The translations under genes and the position numbers were made by a program. From Massilia sp. TS11 (GTDB lineage: Bacteria > Pseudomonadota > Gammaproteobacteria > Burkholderiales > Burkholderiaceae_D), in contig NZ_JAKLTS010000019.1 in NCBI RefSeq assembly GCF_022012445.1, positions 1-64,000 of the forward strand: DNA of 64,000 bases. The letters are read 5' to 3'. A model generated the notes under the pieces. That model saw nothing but the letters and a program-made list of their open reading frames with translations, searched no databases and was not told the DNA's origin. Within the stretch, counting starts at the first letter, position 1; each line of letters starts with the position of its first letter. Of the stretch, positions 18,346 through 27,267 are shown piece by piece.

Positions 18346-19515
18346 TTACAGCAGGTGGTCGAGCAGCTCGGGGCCGAAGACTTCGCGCCGCAGCAGGCTG
18401 GCCGGCACGCCGGCGGCCTGCAGGGCCTGCCACTGCGCGCGCATGAAGCCGACCGGGCCGCACAGATAGACCGGGGTTTCGCTGCGCGGCCAGTGCGGCA
18501 GGGCGGCCACGTCCATGCGGCCATTGCTGTCCTCGTAGAAGTTGACGACCCGCAGATTCGGCATGCGCGCCTGGGCGGCGGCGACGTCGGCCTGGTGGGC
18601 GTGGTGGGCGGCGTCGCGCGCGGCATGGGCGAAGATCACATGGCGCTGCGGCTGGACGGCGGCGATGCGGTTGAGCACGCTGATCATCGGGGTGATGCCG
18701 ACGCCGGCCGAGAGCAGCACGATCGGTTCGGCCGATTCGCTGTCGGGCGTGAAGTCGCCGAACGGGTGCACGAGCTCGAGCACGCTGCCTTCGGCCACGT
18801 TATCGTGGATCCAGTTCGACACCTGGCCGTCCGGCTGGGCGCCGCCATGCTCGCGCTTGACGCTGATGCGCAGGCTGTCCTGGTCGGGCGCGTCCGACAG
18901 GCTGTACTGGCGCAGCTGGCGGCTGCCGTCGGCGAAGTCGACCGCCACGCTCACATACTGGCCGGGCTTGAAGGCGGGCACGGGCTGGCCGTCGGCCGGC
19001 ACCAGACGCAGCGAGATCACATCGGCCGCTTCCTTGCGCACGGCGCTGACGCGGAACGGGCGGGTCTGGCCCGGGGCGACCTGGGCGCTGCCGTACAGGG
19101 CCGCCTCGGTATCGATCAGCAGCTTGGCCAGCGCCCCATAGGCCTCGGCCCAGGCGGCGATCAGCTCGGGCGTGGCGGCCTCGCCCAGCACTTCGCGGAT
19201 GGCGCCGAGCAGGTGCTCGCCGACGATCGGATAGTGCTTGGCTTCGATCCCGACCGACACGTGCTTGTGCACGATGCGCTCGACCACGGGGCCGAGGGCG
19301 CCCGGATTGCCGATATTGGCGGCGTAGGCGAACACGGCCATCGCGAGCGACTGCTGCTGGCTGCCATTGGCCTGGTTGCCCATATTGAAGATGCGCGTCA
19401 GTTCGGGGTGGGCCGCGAACATATTCTTGTAGAAGGTGCGGGTGATGCTGAGGCCGTGCTCGCGCAGGACGGGCACGCTGGCGTCGATATACGGACGGGC
19501 TGCTGCAGAAATCAT
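18346..19515 (-). CDS. hmp: Flavohaemoglobin, NO dioxygenase
   Basis: Predicted 389-aa cytosolic enzyme converting NO and O2 to nitrate using NAD(P)H. It has an N-terminal globin domain (about 1-140; proximal His in ERIVHKHVS, FNMGNQANGSQQQSLA before it), then FAD-binding (QLRQYSLSD) and NAD-binding (LSAGVGITPMISVL, YLCGPVGFM) domains. The longest frame starts at 19548, but the ATG at 19515 gives the usual N-terminus and has GGGAGAA just upstream. An NsrR-type operator lies in its leader, and the nsrR gene is directly upstream on the same strand. Confidence 0.95.
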   Translation of the reverse strand: MISAAARPYIDASVPVLREHGLSITRTFYKNMFAAHPELTRIFNMGNQANGSQQQSLAMAVFAYAANIGNPGALGPVVERIVHKHVSVGIEAKHYPIVGEHLLGAIREVLGEAATPELIAAWAEAYGALAKLLIDTEAALYGSAQVAPGQTRPFRVSAVRKEAADVISLRLVPADGQPVPAFKPGQYVSVAVDFADGSRQLRQYSLSDAPDQDSLRISVKREHGGAQPDGQVSNWIHDNVAEGSVLELVHPFGDFTPDSESAEPIVLLSAGVGITPMISVLNRIAAVQPQRHVIFAHAARDAAHHAHQADVAAAQARMPNLRVVNFYEDSNGRMDVAALPHWPRSETPVYLCGPVGFMRAQWQALQAAGVPASLLRREVFGPELLDHLL

Positions 19516-19530
19516 GGGTTCTCCCTTAAT

Positions 19531-19552
19531 AAGGTATTTAAAATGCATATTT
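19531..19552 (-). promoter_or_regulatory. NsrR operator in front of hmp
   Basis: The minus strand reads AAATATGCATTTTAAATACC and continues TT. It resembles the E. coli NsrR consensus, two inverted AAGATGCATTT-like halves. It lies 16 bp upstream of the hmp start, where repressor would block transcription, and an adjoining palindrome CCTTAATAAGG is at 19524-19534. NsrR from the neighbouring gene is the obvious ligand. Confidence 0.7.
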
Positions 19553-19595
19553 AAGATGAAACTTCGCCCGCGAAGGGGCGGTCAGTCCCGGGCCG

Positions 19596-20048
19596 TCAGT
19601 GAACGGGGCTCAGGAACATCCGGTGCATCTGGACGAGCTTTTCACCCGTGTGGCCACGGGCCATGTCGTCCAGACTGTATTTGTCCATGGTGTCGTAGAA
19701 GGCTTTCATGCCGACCCGCATGGCGGCGCGCAGGCGGCAGTCGCTGAGCAGGGTGCAGGCCATCTTGTCGCAATCGATCAGCTCGTTTTCGCCTTCCAGA
19801 TTCTTCAGCACGGTGCCCAGACGCAGCTGCTGCGGATCGGCCTGCAGACGCAGTCCGCCGTTGCGGCCCCGTTGCGAATACACCCAGCCCGTATGCGCCA
19901 AATGCGCCACCACCTTGACCAGATGGTTCTGGGGAATGGTGAATTGGTTGGCGATTTCGGCCACGGTAACGGGACGGCGCTCATCGCCCGCTTTGGCGAG
20001 ATAGAGCAGGACGCGCAGGCCGATGTCGGAAAAACGGGTCAGGTGCAT
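19596..20048 (-). CDS. nsrR: Rrf2-family NO sensor NsrR (first copy)
   Basis: Predicted 150-aa Rrf2 repressor with an N-terminal winged helix (IANQFTIPQNHLVKVVAHL) and three cysteines Cys93, Cys98 and Cys104 spaced C-x4-C-x5-C, the same spacing as E. coli NsrR, for an iron-sulfur cluster that is destroyed by NO. The start MHLTRFSDIGLRVL (20048) is the family start; a longer frame to 20075 is unlikely. It is upstream of hmp on the same strand, with the operator in the 80-bp gap. A second NsrR-like gene occurs at 44673 beside norB. Confidence 0.88.
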   Translation of the reverse strand: MHLTRFSDIGLRVLLYLAKAGDERRPVTVAEIANQFTIPQNHLVKVVAHLAHTGWVYSQRGRNGGLRLQADPQQLRLGTVLKNLEGENELIDCDKMACTLLSDCRLRAAMRVGMKAFYDTMDKYSLDDMARGHTGEKLVQMHRMFLSPVH

Positions 20049-20120
20049 GATGTGCCTCGGATGTAGTGACGGCATCCTAGCACCGGTGCAGAAACCAGAA
20101 TCTTAAAACTATATTTAATT

Positions 20121-20151
20121 TTGCGGCGCACGCTTGCTATGCGCCTATAAT
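20121..20151 (+). promoter_or_regulatory. Candidate promoter of the amino-acid permease
   Basis: TATAAT at 20146-20151, with TTGCGG at 20121-20126 (19-bp spacing, longer than ideal). An AT-rich patch at 20101-20120 next to it could bind a regulator. Confidence 0.4.
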
Positions 20152-20189
20152 CGCAGCTTTTGGCAGCCTAACAAGATTCGAGAGACACC

Positions 20190-21650
20190 GTGACTTCGCC
20201 ACTTGCCCAGAAACTCTTTCGTACCAAGCCCGTCGTCCCCGTTGCCGAGGAAGGGCATCTGAGTAGCGGCGGCCTGGGCCGGACGCTTGGGCTGTTCCCC
20301 CTGACCATGATCGGCGTCGGCGCCACGATCGGCACCGGCATCTTCTTCACGATGGTGGAAGCGGTGCCCAAGGCCGGGCCCTCGGTGATCCTGTCCTTCC
20401 TGATCGCGGCCCTGACGGCCGGGCTGACGGCGCTCTGCTATGCCGAGCTGTCGTTCAAGATTCCGGCCTCGGGTTCCTCTTACTCGTATGCGTATGCGAG
20501 CGTGGGCGAGTTCGGTGCCTTCGTCGTGGCCGCCTGTCTGCTGCTCGAATACGGGCTGGCCGTCAGTGCGGTGGCGATCGGCTGGTCCGACTATCTGAAT
20601 AATTTTGTCCAGAACGCCTTCGGCTGGCATATTCCGGCGGCGCTGCGCTCGCCGATGATCGCCTCGGTCGATAACACGATGGTGTTCCACTTCGACCGCA
20701 TCAATCTGCCGCCGATGCTGCTGGTCGGCCTGTGCTGCTTCCTGCTGGTGCGCGGCACCAAGGAGTCGGCCACGACCAATGCCATCATGGTGCTGATCAA
20801 GCTGGCGATCCTGATCTTCTTCGTCGTCATTGCCCTGAGCGGCTTTGACAGCAAGAACTTCTTCCCCTTCTTTAATACCGACAACAGCAAGGGCATGGCC
20901 GGCATGGCCGGGGTAACGGCTGCGGCCGGAACGGTGTTCTTCTCCTTTATCGGGCTCGATACGGTGGCCACGGCCGGTGAGGAAGTGCGCGATCCCAAGC
21001 GCACGGTGCCGGCCGGTATCCTGCTGGCCCTGCTGATCGTGACGGTGTTCTACATGCTGGTGGCGGTGGCCGCGATCGGCGCCCAGCCGGCCGCCAAGTT
21101 CGCCGGGCAGGAAGCCGGCCTGGCCGTGATCCTGCAGGACGTCACCGGCCAGACCTGGCCCGCCCTGGTGCTGTCGGCCGGCGCCGTGCTGTCGGTGTTC
21201 AGCGTGACCCTGGTGACCCTGTACGGCCAGACCCGCATCCTGTTCGCCGTCTCGCGCGATGGCCTGATCCCGCCGCTGTTCCACAAGGTCAATCCGACCA
21301 GCCTGGCCCCGGTCGAGAACACGATGATCGTGGCGGCCCTGGTGGCCGTCGTCGCCGGTACGGTCGACGCGACCTTCCTGTGGGACATGGTGTCGATGGG
21401 CACGCTAACGGCCTTCATCATCGTCTCGATCGCTGTGCCCGTCATGCGGCGCAAGGACGGCGACGCGCGCGGCGGCTTCCGCGTGCCCTTCGGCCCCTAT
21501 GTGATCCCGAGTCTGTCGGTGATCGCCTGCCTGTACATCATGAAGGACCTGCCGGGCGTCACCTTCCGCGTGTTCGTGGTCTGGATGACGGCCGCGATCG
21601 CCACCTACCTGCTGTACGGCCACAAACACTCGAAGCTGAACAAAGCCTAA
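20190..21650 (+). CDS. APC family amino-acid permease
   Basis: Predicted 486-aa inner-membrane protein with about twelve to fourteen transmembrane segments, of the amino acid-polyamine-organocation superfamily, cationic amino-acid transporter-like branch. The TM1 signature MIGVGATIGTGIFF (substrate-backbone binding) and FFSFIGLDTVATAGEEVRDP are typical. The start is a GTG at 20190, giving a normal cytosolic N-terminus. Substrate is not determined by the sequence. It is divergent from nsrR, and its TAA overlaps the nhaA stop on the opposite strand (CTAA, 21647-21650). Confidence 0.9.
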   Translation: MTSPLAQKLFRTKPVVPVAEEGHLSSGGLGRTLGLFPLTMIGVGATIGTGIFFTMVEAVPKAGPSVILSFLIAALTAGLTALCYAELSFKIPASGSSYSYAYASVGEFGAFVVAACLLLEYGLAVSAVAIGWSDYLNNFVQNAFGWHIPAALRSPMIASVDNTMVFHFDRINLPPMLLVGLCCFLLVRGTKESATTNAIMVLIKLAILIFFVVIALSGFDSKNFFPFFNTDNSKGMAGMAGVTAAAGTVFFSFIGLDTVATAGEEVRDPKRTVPAGILLALLIVTVFYMLVAVAAIGAQPAAKFAGQEAGLAVILQDVTGQTWPALVLSAGAVLSVFSVTLVTLYGQTRILFAVSRDGLIPPLFHKVNPTSLAPVENTMIVAALVAVVAGTVDATFLWDMVSMGTLTAFIIVSIAVPVMRRKDGDARGGFRVPFGPYVIPSLSVIACLYIMKDLPGVTFRVFVVWMTAAIATYLLYGHKHSKLNKA

Positions 21651-22792
21651 GACGCGCGCGGCGCGAGGCGCAGCCACAGCAGGCCGAGCAGGCCCGCGCC
21701 GAGCGAGGCCAGCAGGATCGCCATCTTGGCGGCATTCACCACGGCCGGGCTGTCGCCGAAGGCCAGGTTGGTGATGAAGATCGACATCGTGAAGCCGATG
21801 CCGCCGAGGATGCCGGCCCCGGCCAGCTGGGCCCAGCCCACGCCGGCCGGCAGCGCGCACAGGCCGAGGCGCACCACTAGCAGACACATCAGCGTAATCC
21901 CCAGCGGCTTGCCCAGCATCAGGCCGGCCAGAATCCCCAGACCATTCGGCGCCAGCAGTTCGGCTTCCCAGCCGGGTGTGATCAGGATGCCGGTATTGGC
22001 CAGCGCAAACAGTGGCAGGATCAGAAAGGCCACCGGCCGGTGCAGCGCGTGCTCGAGCCGGTGCGAGGGCGAGGCCGCATCTTCGGCGCGCGCCGAGAAC
22101 GGAATCGCAAAGGCCAGCAGCACGCCGGCGATGGTCGCGTGGACGCCCGAGCGCAGCATGCAGTACCACATGAGGGCGCCGCCGAGCAGATAGGGCGCCA
22201 GGGCCATCACCCGGCCCCAGCGGTTGAGCGCGAGCAGCGCGCCGAACACGGCCAGGGCCGCGCCCAGCCACAGGGCCTGCACGCCGCTCGAATAGAACAC
22301 GGCAATGACGACGATAGCGCCGAGGTCGTCCATGACGGCCAGGGCCGTCAGAAAAATTTTGAGCGCGGGCGGCACGCGCGCGCCCAGCAGGGCCAGGGCG
22401 CCCAGCGCGAAGGCGATGTCGGTGGCCATCGGAATACCGGCGCCGGCCTGGCTCGGCAGGCCGCGGTTCAGGGCAAAGTGGATGCCGGCCGGCAGCACGA
22501 TACCGCCGATCGCCGCGAAGATCGGCAGCAGCGCCTTCTTCCACTGCGACAGTTCGCCCACATACAGTTCGCGTTCGAGCTCGAGGCCGACGAACAGGAA
22601 GAACACGGCCATGAGGCCATCATTAATCCAGTGCTCGAGCGCCATGCCGCCCAGGGGCAGATGCCACAGGCCCAGATAGGCCGGCCCCAGGGCCGAATTG
22701 GCCAGCCCGAGCGAGACCAGGGTACAGGCGATGAGCACCAGCCCGCTGGCCTTCTCGGATGCAAAAAACCGCTGAAACGTTGCACTCAACAT
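21647..22792 (-). CDS. nhaA: Na+/H+ antiporter NhaA
   Basis: Predicted 381-aa, twelve-segment inner-membrane antiporter exchanging two protons for one sodium, used for pH and salt homeostasis. Diagnostic parts are WINDGLMAVFFLFVGLELERE, PMATDIAFALG, the ion-binding Asp pair in AVMDDLGAI and GVHATIAGVLLAF. The frame is open to a TTG at 22879, but I choose the ATG at 22792 (MLSATFQRFFASEKASG): it aligns with the E. coli start, has GGGAG at a good distance, and the extra 29 codons would read through one arm of a palindromic repeat. The leader is that repeat, so expression may depend on it. Confidence 0.93.
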   Translation of the reverse strand: MLSATFQRFFASEKASGLVLIACTLVSLGLANSALGPAYLGLWHLPLGGMALEHWINDGLMAVFFLFVGLELERELYVGELSQWKKALLPIFAAIGGIVLPAGIHFALNRGLPSQAGAGIPMATDIAFALGALALLGARVPPALKIFLTALAVMDDLGAIVVIAVFYSSGVQALWLGAALAVFGALLALNRWGRVMALAPYLLGGALMWYCMLRSGVHATIAGVLLAFAIPFSARAEDAASPSHRLEHALHRPVAFLILPLFALANTGILITPGWEAELLAPNGLGILAGLMLGKPLGITLMCLLVVRLGLCALPAGVGWAQLAGAGILGGIGFTMSIFITNLAFGDSPAVVNAAKMAILLASLGAGLLGLLWLRLAPRAS

Positions 22793-22808
22793 TGCATGCT
22801 CCCGGAGC

Positions 22809-22927
22809 GGGGTCAGGTCCGGCAATCGGACATCGAAGAACTTTTCGACCGACGCATGGTCGTCAGCGAGTGACGACAATGATATCGGCTGAAAGTTCTC
22901 AGATGTCCGATTGCCGGACCTGACCCC
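22809..22927. repeat. 119-bp palindromic element (MITE-like) in the nhaA leader
   Basis: Two perfect 26-bp inverted arms, 22809-22834 (begins GGGGTCAGGTCCGG) and 22902-22927 (ends CCGGACCTGACCCC), enclose partly symmetric middles (13 of 24 positions, including GAACTTT/AAAGTTC) and an exact central hairpin GTCGTCA-GCGAG-TGACGAC (22859-22877). All share the same dyad axis at 22868. Each arm also contains its own small hairpin GTCCG-GCAAT-CGGAC. No target-site duplication or transposase is seen. The end TGACCCC resembles the GGGGTCAGACCCC repeats elsewhere. It lies between the terminator of the S46 gene and the nhaA start. Confidence 0.85.
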
Positions 22928-22928
22928 G

Positions 22929-22954
22929 TAAAAAAAGGGCGGCCGGAGCCGCCC
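22929..22954 (-). terminator. Rho-independent terminator of the S46 peptidase gene
   Basis: On the minus strand GGGCGGC-TCCG-GCCGCCC (22937-22954) is followed by seven U. It lies 22 bp after the stop codon and directly abuts the 119-bp palindromic element. Confidence 0.88.
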
Positions 22955-22975
22955 TGCTTGCTGCTGGCGCTGGGA

Positions 22976-25135
22976 TTACAGCGCGTTCATTTCTTTCAGC
23001 AGATTGTCGGCTTTGTCGACGTGCTTCATGTTCCACAGGATGTAGCGCAGGTCGACCTGGATGTCGCGCGTCATCGCCTTGTTGAAGTCCCAGTCGGAGA
23101 TGATCGAGTCGAGCGTGCCGTCAAAGGCCAGACCGATCAGCTCGCCCTTGGCATTCAGCGCGGCCGAACCGGAGTTGCCGCCGGTGATGTCGAGCGTGGC
23201 CAGGAAGTTCACGGGCACACTCTTCAGCTTGGCGTCGGCGTAGATGCCGTACTCCTTCTTGCGGATCGCGGCCAGCTCGGCTTCCGGCGCATTGAACTCG
23301 CCTTCGCCCGTGTGCTTGGCGGTGATGCCCTGCACGGTGGTGAAGGCGGTCCAGCCGGTGGTGCCGTCGGCGCCCTTGTCGCGCCCGGCCACTTTGCCGA
23401 AGGTCACGCGCAGCGTGCTGTTGGCGTCCGGGTAGACCGGCTTGCCCAGGCTCTTCATGTAGGCCAGCTTGGCCTTCATGTAGTTGGCATAGGCGGCCTG
23501 GATCTTGCCGCTCAGCTCCTCGCTCTCGGCTTCGCGCTTGAGGCCGTCTTCATACATGGCCACGGCGGCCTTGATGAAGGCGTCGTTGCTGGCCTTGAAG
23601 TCGGCCGGGGTCTTGCCGATCCAGGCCAGGCGCGCTTCCTTGCTGCCCAGCTGGCTGCCGGCATAGGCGCCGTCCAGCACGGCCTTGAGTTCGGCGGCGC
23701 TCATGCCATCCTTGATGCCGAGCGCGGCGTCGAAGCTGGCCACGCGCTTGGCGGCCGGCAGCGCGGCGTAACGCTTGAGGCTGTTCATCACGAGGGCCTT
23801 GTCGACTTCCTCGTCGTAGCTGGTTTCCACCGACTGCACGCCGGCCTGGAAGCGCGGCAGATCACGGTCCTGGAAGCCGGCCTTGCGCTCGGCGTCGGGC
23901 TTCTGGCGCTCATTCGCCAGACGGTAGAGGCTGCGGGCCATGCCGAGCAGACGCGGCTGCGAGGCGCCGAAATCCGATTCGGTCTCGTCCTTGGCGTCGC
24001 GCTGGGCGATCAGGGCTTCGATGGCCTCGATGTCGGCGGCGTACTCGGCCTTGCGCTTGGCGTCGCTGTTGATCCAGGCCTTCATCGCATTGTGTTCGGC
24101 CGTCTTACGCTGCAGGAAGTCGCTCTCGGCATACGAGTTCAGCATGCCCTTGCGGTTCTTGTAGTAGTTGAGGATGGCAACCTTGCGCGCCTGGTATTTG
24201 GCGGCGGCCTCCGGACGGTTCTTGGTCACGGCCTCGATCGTGGCGATCGTCTCGCCTGAGCTCTGGACGAAGTGCGGGTAGCCTTTGGTGAAGGTGTACT
24301 CGACTTCGGACGGCAGGCGGTGGCGGTTGGTGCGGCCCGGGTAGCCGGCCACCATCACGAAGTCGCCTTCGCGCACGGGGTCCTTGGCCAGCTTCAGGTA
24401 GTGCTTGGGCTTGTAGGGCACATTGTCTTTGCTGTAGTCGGCCGATTTGCCGTCCTTGCTCACATAGGCGCGGTAGAAACCGTAGTCGCCCGTGTGGCGC
24501 GGCCACATCCAGTTGTCGGTCTCGCCGCCGAACTTGCCGACGCCGGCCGGCGGTGCGTGCACCAGGCGCACGTCGCGGATTTCCATCTGCTTGATCAGGT
24601 AGAACTCGAGGCCGCCGTAGAAGCTCGGCACATTGCAGCGGTAGCCCTTCTCCTGCTCGCAGGCGCTCTGCAGGGCCTTGATGTTCTTCTCCATCGCGTC
24701 GATGCGGGCCTTGCCCTGCAGCTTCTTGACCTCGGCCGTCACGACCTTGTCCGTCACATTCGTCACGGCCTCGGTCACGAACACGCGCGAACCGGGCGAG
24801 GCCGGCAGTTCCTCGGCCAGGCTCTTGGCCAGGAAGCCTTCATTGATCAGGTCCTTCTTCAGGCGCACGGCATTCGTCGCCACCGAGTCATACACGCAGT
24901 GGTGATTGGTGATCACCAGGCCCTGGGGCGAGACGAAGGAGGCCGAGCAGCCGCCGAGGCTGACGATGGCGCCCATCGGGAACTCGGTCAGCTGGCTGAG
25001 CGACTTGGGATCGAGCTTGAGGCCGGCAGCTTTGAGCTGCTTGGCCACTTCCGGCAATTGTTGCGGCATCCACATGCCTTCGTCGGCCTGGGCGTACAGG
25101 CTCACGAGAGCAAGCGCAAGAAGGGATTTTTTCAT
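22976..25135 (-). CDS. S46 family dipeptidyl-peptidase (DPP7-like)
   Basis: Predicted 719-aa exported serine peptidase removing dipeptides from N-termini. The signal peptide is MKKSLLALALVSLYAQA; the start at 25135 is chosen for it over an upstream in-frame codon. The chymotrypsin-like fold shows the catalytic His region TNHHCVYD (His78/79) and the nucleophile Ser655 in GGNSGSAALN. Residue 673 is Gly (LAFDG). From recall, Gly at this place marks DPP7 (hydrophobic or broad P1), and Arg marks DPP11 (acidic P1), so DPP7-type specificity is inferred. Peptides of this kind feed amino-acid use in the periplasm. A terminator follows; the hybrid kinase gene lies 117 bp upstream on the same strand. 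Confidence 0.92.
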   Translation of the reverse strand: MKKSLLALALVSLYAQADEGMWMPQQLPEVAKQLKAAGLKLDPKSLSQLTEFPMGAIVSLGGCSASFVSPQGLVITNHHCVYDSVATNAVRLKKDLINEGFLAKSLAEELPASPGSRVFVTEAVTNVTDKVVTAEVKKLQGKARIDAMEKNIKALQSACEQEKGYRCNVPSFYGGLEFYLIKQMEIRDVRLVHAPPAGVGKFGGETDNWMWPRHTGDYGFYRAYVSKDGKSADYSKDNVPYKPKHYLKLAKDPVREGDFVMVAGYPGRTNRHRLPSEVEYTFTKGYPHFVQSSGETIATIEAVTKNRPEAAAKYQARKVAILNYYKNRKGMLNSYAESDFLQRKTAEHNAMKAWINSDAKRKAEYAADIEAIEALIAQRDAKDETESDFGASQPRLLGMARSLYRLANERQKPDAERKAGFQDRDLPRFQAGVQSVETSYDEEVDKALVMNSLKRYAALPAAKRVASFDAALGIKDGMSAAELKAVLDGAYAGSQLGSKEARLAWIGKTPADFKASNDAFIKAAVAMYEDGLKREAESEELSGKIQAAYANYMKAKLAYMKSLGKPVYPDANSTLRVTFGKVAGRDKGADGTTGWTAFTTVQGITAKHTGEGEFNAPEAELAAIRKKEYGIYADAKLKSVPVNFLATLDITGGNSGSAALNAKGELIGLAFDGTLDSIISDWDFNKAMTRDIQVDLRYILWNMKHVDKADNLLKEMNAL

Positions 25136-25252
25136 AATTATTCCTGGTGGAAATTCTGTATGGACGTGGTCTTCCCCGGTCGGGAAGCCCATGAGTATCC
25201 GACCCTCAGCGGGCGCCGTCAATCAGATGGCAATGCATATGTTGTGTGCATG

Positions 25253-27109
25253 TCATGCCGTCTGGCGCGCATGCAGGGCTTGCTCGAGGGCGGCGGTCAG
25301 GGTTTCCACCCGTACCGGCTTGGTGACATAGCGGAAAAAGCCCTCGGCCAGGGCATTGGTGATGTCGTCCGGCATGGCATTGGCCGACAGGGCGATCACC
25401 GGCGTCTTCTGCAGATCGGGCGCGGCGCGCAGGCGGCGCAGCACTTCGCGCCCCGACAGGCCGGGCAGGTTCATGTCGAGCAGGATCACGTCGGGCAGCT
25501 GCTGCAGGGCCTTGTCCAGGCCTTCGGGCCCGCTGGTGGCGGTGAGCAGGTCGACGTCGGCATGCAGACGCAGGATGTGCTCGACCAGCTTGAGGTTGGC
25601 CGGATTGTCCTCGACATACAGCACGCACGGGCGCCCGCCCGGCGTGCGGTTGGGCGGCGGCGCGGCCGGATAGCCGGGCACGGGCTCGGGCGCCTCGGCC
25701 GGCGGCAGCATGACGGTGAACACGCTGCCGATGCCGGGCGTGCTGGTGACGGCGATGCTGCCGCCCATCAGCTCGGCCAGGCGCTTGGTGACGACCAGGC
25801 CGATGCCCGTGCCTTCCTCGGCCCCGCCTTCCTGGCCGAGGCGCTGGAAGGGCTGGAACAGCTCGCTGATCTGGGCCGGCTGCAGGCCGCTGCCCGTATC
25901 CTGCACCGAGATGCGCACCGGCCCTTCGACGGTGGCGCCGCAGGACACCAGCACCGAGCCCTGCGGGCGGTTGTATTTGATCGCGTTCGACAGCAGGTTC
26001 AGCAGGATCTGCTTGAGGCGGATGCGGTCGACATACACATGCTGGGGCACCTTGTCGGGGAAGACCAGGCGCACATTGCGCTGCTCGGCCTGGGGCGCCA
26101 TCATGCTGTGGCATTCGGCCAGCACCTCGGCCAGCGCGACCGGCTCGAGCGAGACCGAGAGCGTGCCCGACTCGATCTTGGCGAGGTCGAGAATCTCGTT
26201 GATCAGGGCCAGCAGGTGCTGACCGGCCTGCAGGATGGCGCCGGTGAATTCGATGCGCTGCTCGGGCGTGATCGGCAGGGTTTTGCTCGACAACAGCTGG
26301 GCGAAGCCGAGGATGGCATTGAGCGGCGTGCGCAGCTCGTGGCTCATGGAGGCGAGGAAGCGGTCCTTGGCCTGGTTGGCCTGCTCGAGCGCCTGCTTCT
26401 GTTCGGACAGCGTGCGTTCGATGCGCTTGCGGTCGGAGATGTCGCGGATCGCGCTCATGACGAGGCGGCCCTCGTCGGTCTGGATCGGGCTCAGCGAGAT
26501 TTCGAGCGGGAACTCGGTGCCGTCCTTGCGCACCCCGTTCAGTTCGAGGCCGGCGCCCATGGTGCGCGTGCGCGGCTGGGCGAAGAAGCCGGCGCGGTGG
26601 CCGACGTGGGTGTCGCGCAGGCGCTGCGGCAGCAGTTCCTCGATGACCTGGCCGCGCAGCTCGCCGTGGCCGTAGCCGAACAGGCGTTCGGCCTGGGAAT
26701 TGGCCAGCACGATGCGGCCGGCCGAATTGGCCATGATGATGGCGTCCGGCGTCGACTCGAGCACCGACAGGAAGCGCGATTCGACCAGGCGGGCGTCGCG
26801 CAGCGACTTCTGGCGCGTGACGTCGCGTGCCGAGACCAGTTCGTAGTCCTGGTCGGTGCCGACGCTGCGGCTGACGGTTTCCACGTGGATCAGGGCGCCA
26901 TCCTTGCGGCGGCGCAGCGTGGTGTCGTCGGCGCGCAGGCCCTCGACCCCGATCAGCTGGTGCAGGCGGCTGCCGATCGCTTCCTCGGGCGCGTAGCCAA
27001 ACACCTTCTCGGCGCCGCGGCTCCAGTGGACGACCACCTGCTCGCGGTTGGTAATGTAGATGCCGTCCGGGACCTCGTCGAGGATCAGCTTATCGAAATC
27101 AATAGGCAC
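25253..27109 (-). CDS. Hybrid sensor histidine kinase (PAS-PAS-HK-REC)
   Basis: A 618-aa protein without transmembrane segments, so a cytosolic sensor. Order: PAS (about 1-100), PAS with PAC (about 110-235), short coiled coil, HisKA with phosphorylated His257 in SMSHELRTPLNA, HATPase (N box near LSNAIKYNRPQG; G boxes DTGSGLQ and GTGIGLVV), and a C-terminal receiver with Asp545 in VILLDMNLPG. No output domain or cognate regulator gene is adjacent, so signal must pass to a distant phosphotransfer or regulator protein. The PAS ligand is unknown. The S46 gene lies 117 bp downstream; cotranscription is possible but unproven. Confidence 0.92.
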   Translation of the reverse strand: MPIDFDKLILDEVPDGIYITNREQVVVHWSRGAEKVFGYAPEEAIGSRLHQLIGVEGLRADDTTLRRRKDGALIHVETVSRSVGTDQDYELVSARDVTRQKSLRDARLVESRFLSVLESTPDAIIMANSAGRIVLANSQAERLFGYGHGELRGQVIEELLPQRLRDTHVGHRAGFFAQPRTRTMGAGLELNGVRKDGTEFPLEISLSPIQTDEGRLVMSAIRDISDRKRIERTLSEQKQALEQANQAKDRFLASMSHELRTPLNAILGFAQLLSSKTLPITPEQRIEFTGAILQAGQHLLALINEILDLAKIESGTLSVSLEPVALAEVLAECHSMMAPQAEQRNVRLVFPDKVPQHVYVDRIRLKQILLNLLSNAIKYNRPQGSVLVSCGATVEGPVRISVQDTGSGLQPAQISELFQPFQRLGQEGGAEEGTGIGLVVTKRLAELMGGSIAVTSTPGIGSVFTVMLPPAEAPEPVPGYPAAPPPNRTPGGRPCVLYVEDNPANLKLVEHILRLHADVDLLTATSGPEGLDKALQQLPDVILLDMNLPGLSGREVLRRLRAAPDLQKTPVIALSANAMPDDITNALAEGFFRYVTKPVRVETLTAALEQALHARQTA

Positions 27110-27176
27110 GCGCCGATGGTAGCACTTCGGCGCGCGCCGGCTCGCACAATAAACATACGGAACATCACCGAAAAAA

Positions 27177-27252
27177 ATCGGGGTCAGACCCCGATTTCCC
27201 CGTCAGGCAAAACTACTTGCCGGCTGGAGAAATCGGGGTCTGACCCCGATTT
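27177..27252. repeat. Dispersed palindromic repeat, copy cluster 3
   Basis: Two copies, 27180-27192 and 27235-27247, each extended to AAATCGGGGTC-(A/T)-GACCCCGATTT, a 23-bp symmetric sequence. They are 42 bp apart, between the kinase start and the yceI stop. The second is followed by TTTT. Confidence 0.8.
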
Positions 27253-27267
27253 TTCTGTGCTGCAGGT

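Noticed and set aside
22793-22879. N-terminal extension of NhaA to a TTG codon
   Set aside because: The extra residues are encoded by one arm of a palindromic element, and the ATG at 22792 has a Shine-Dalgarno and matches the E. coli start.
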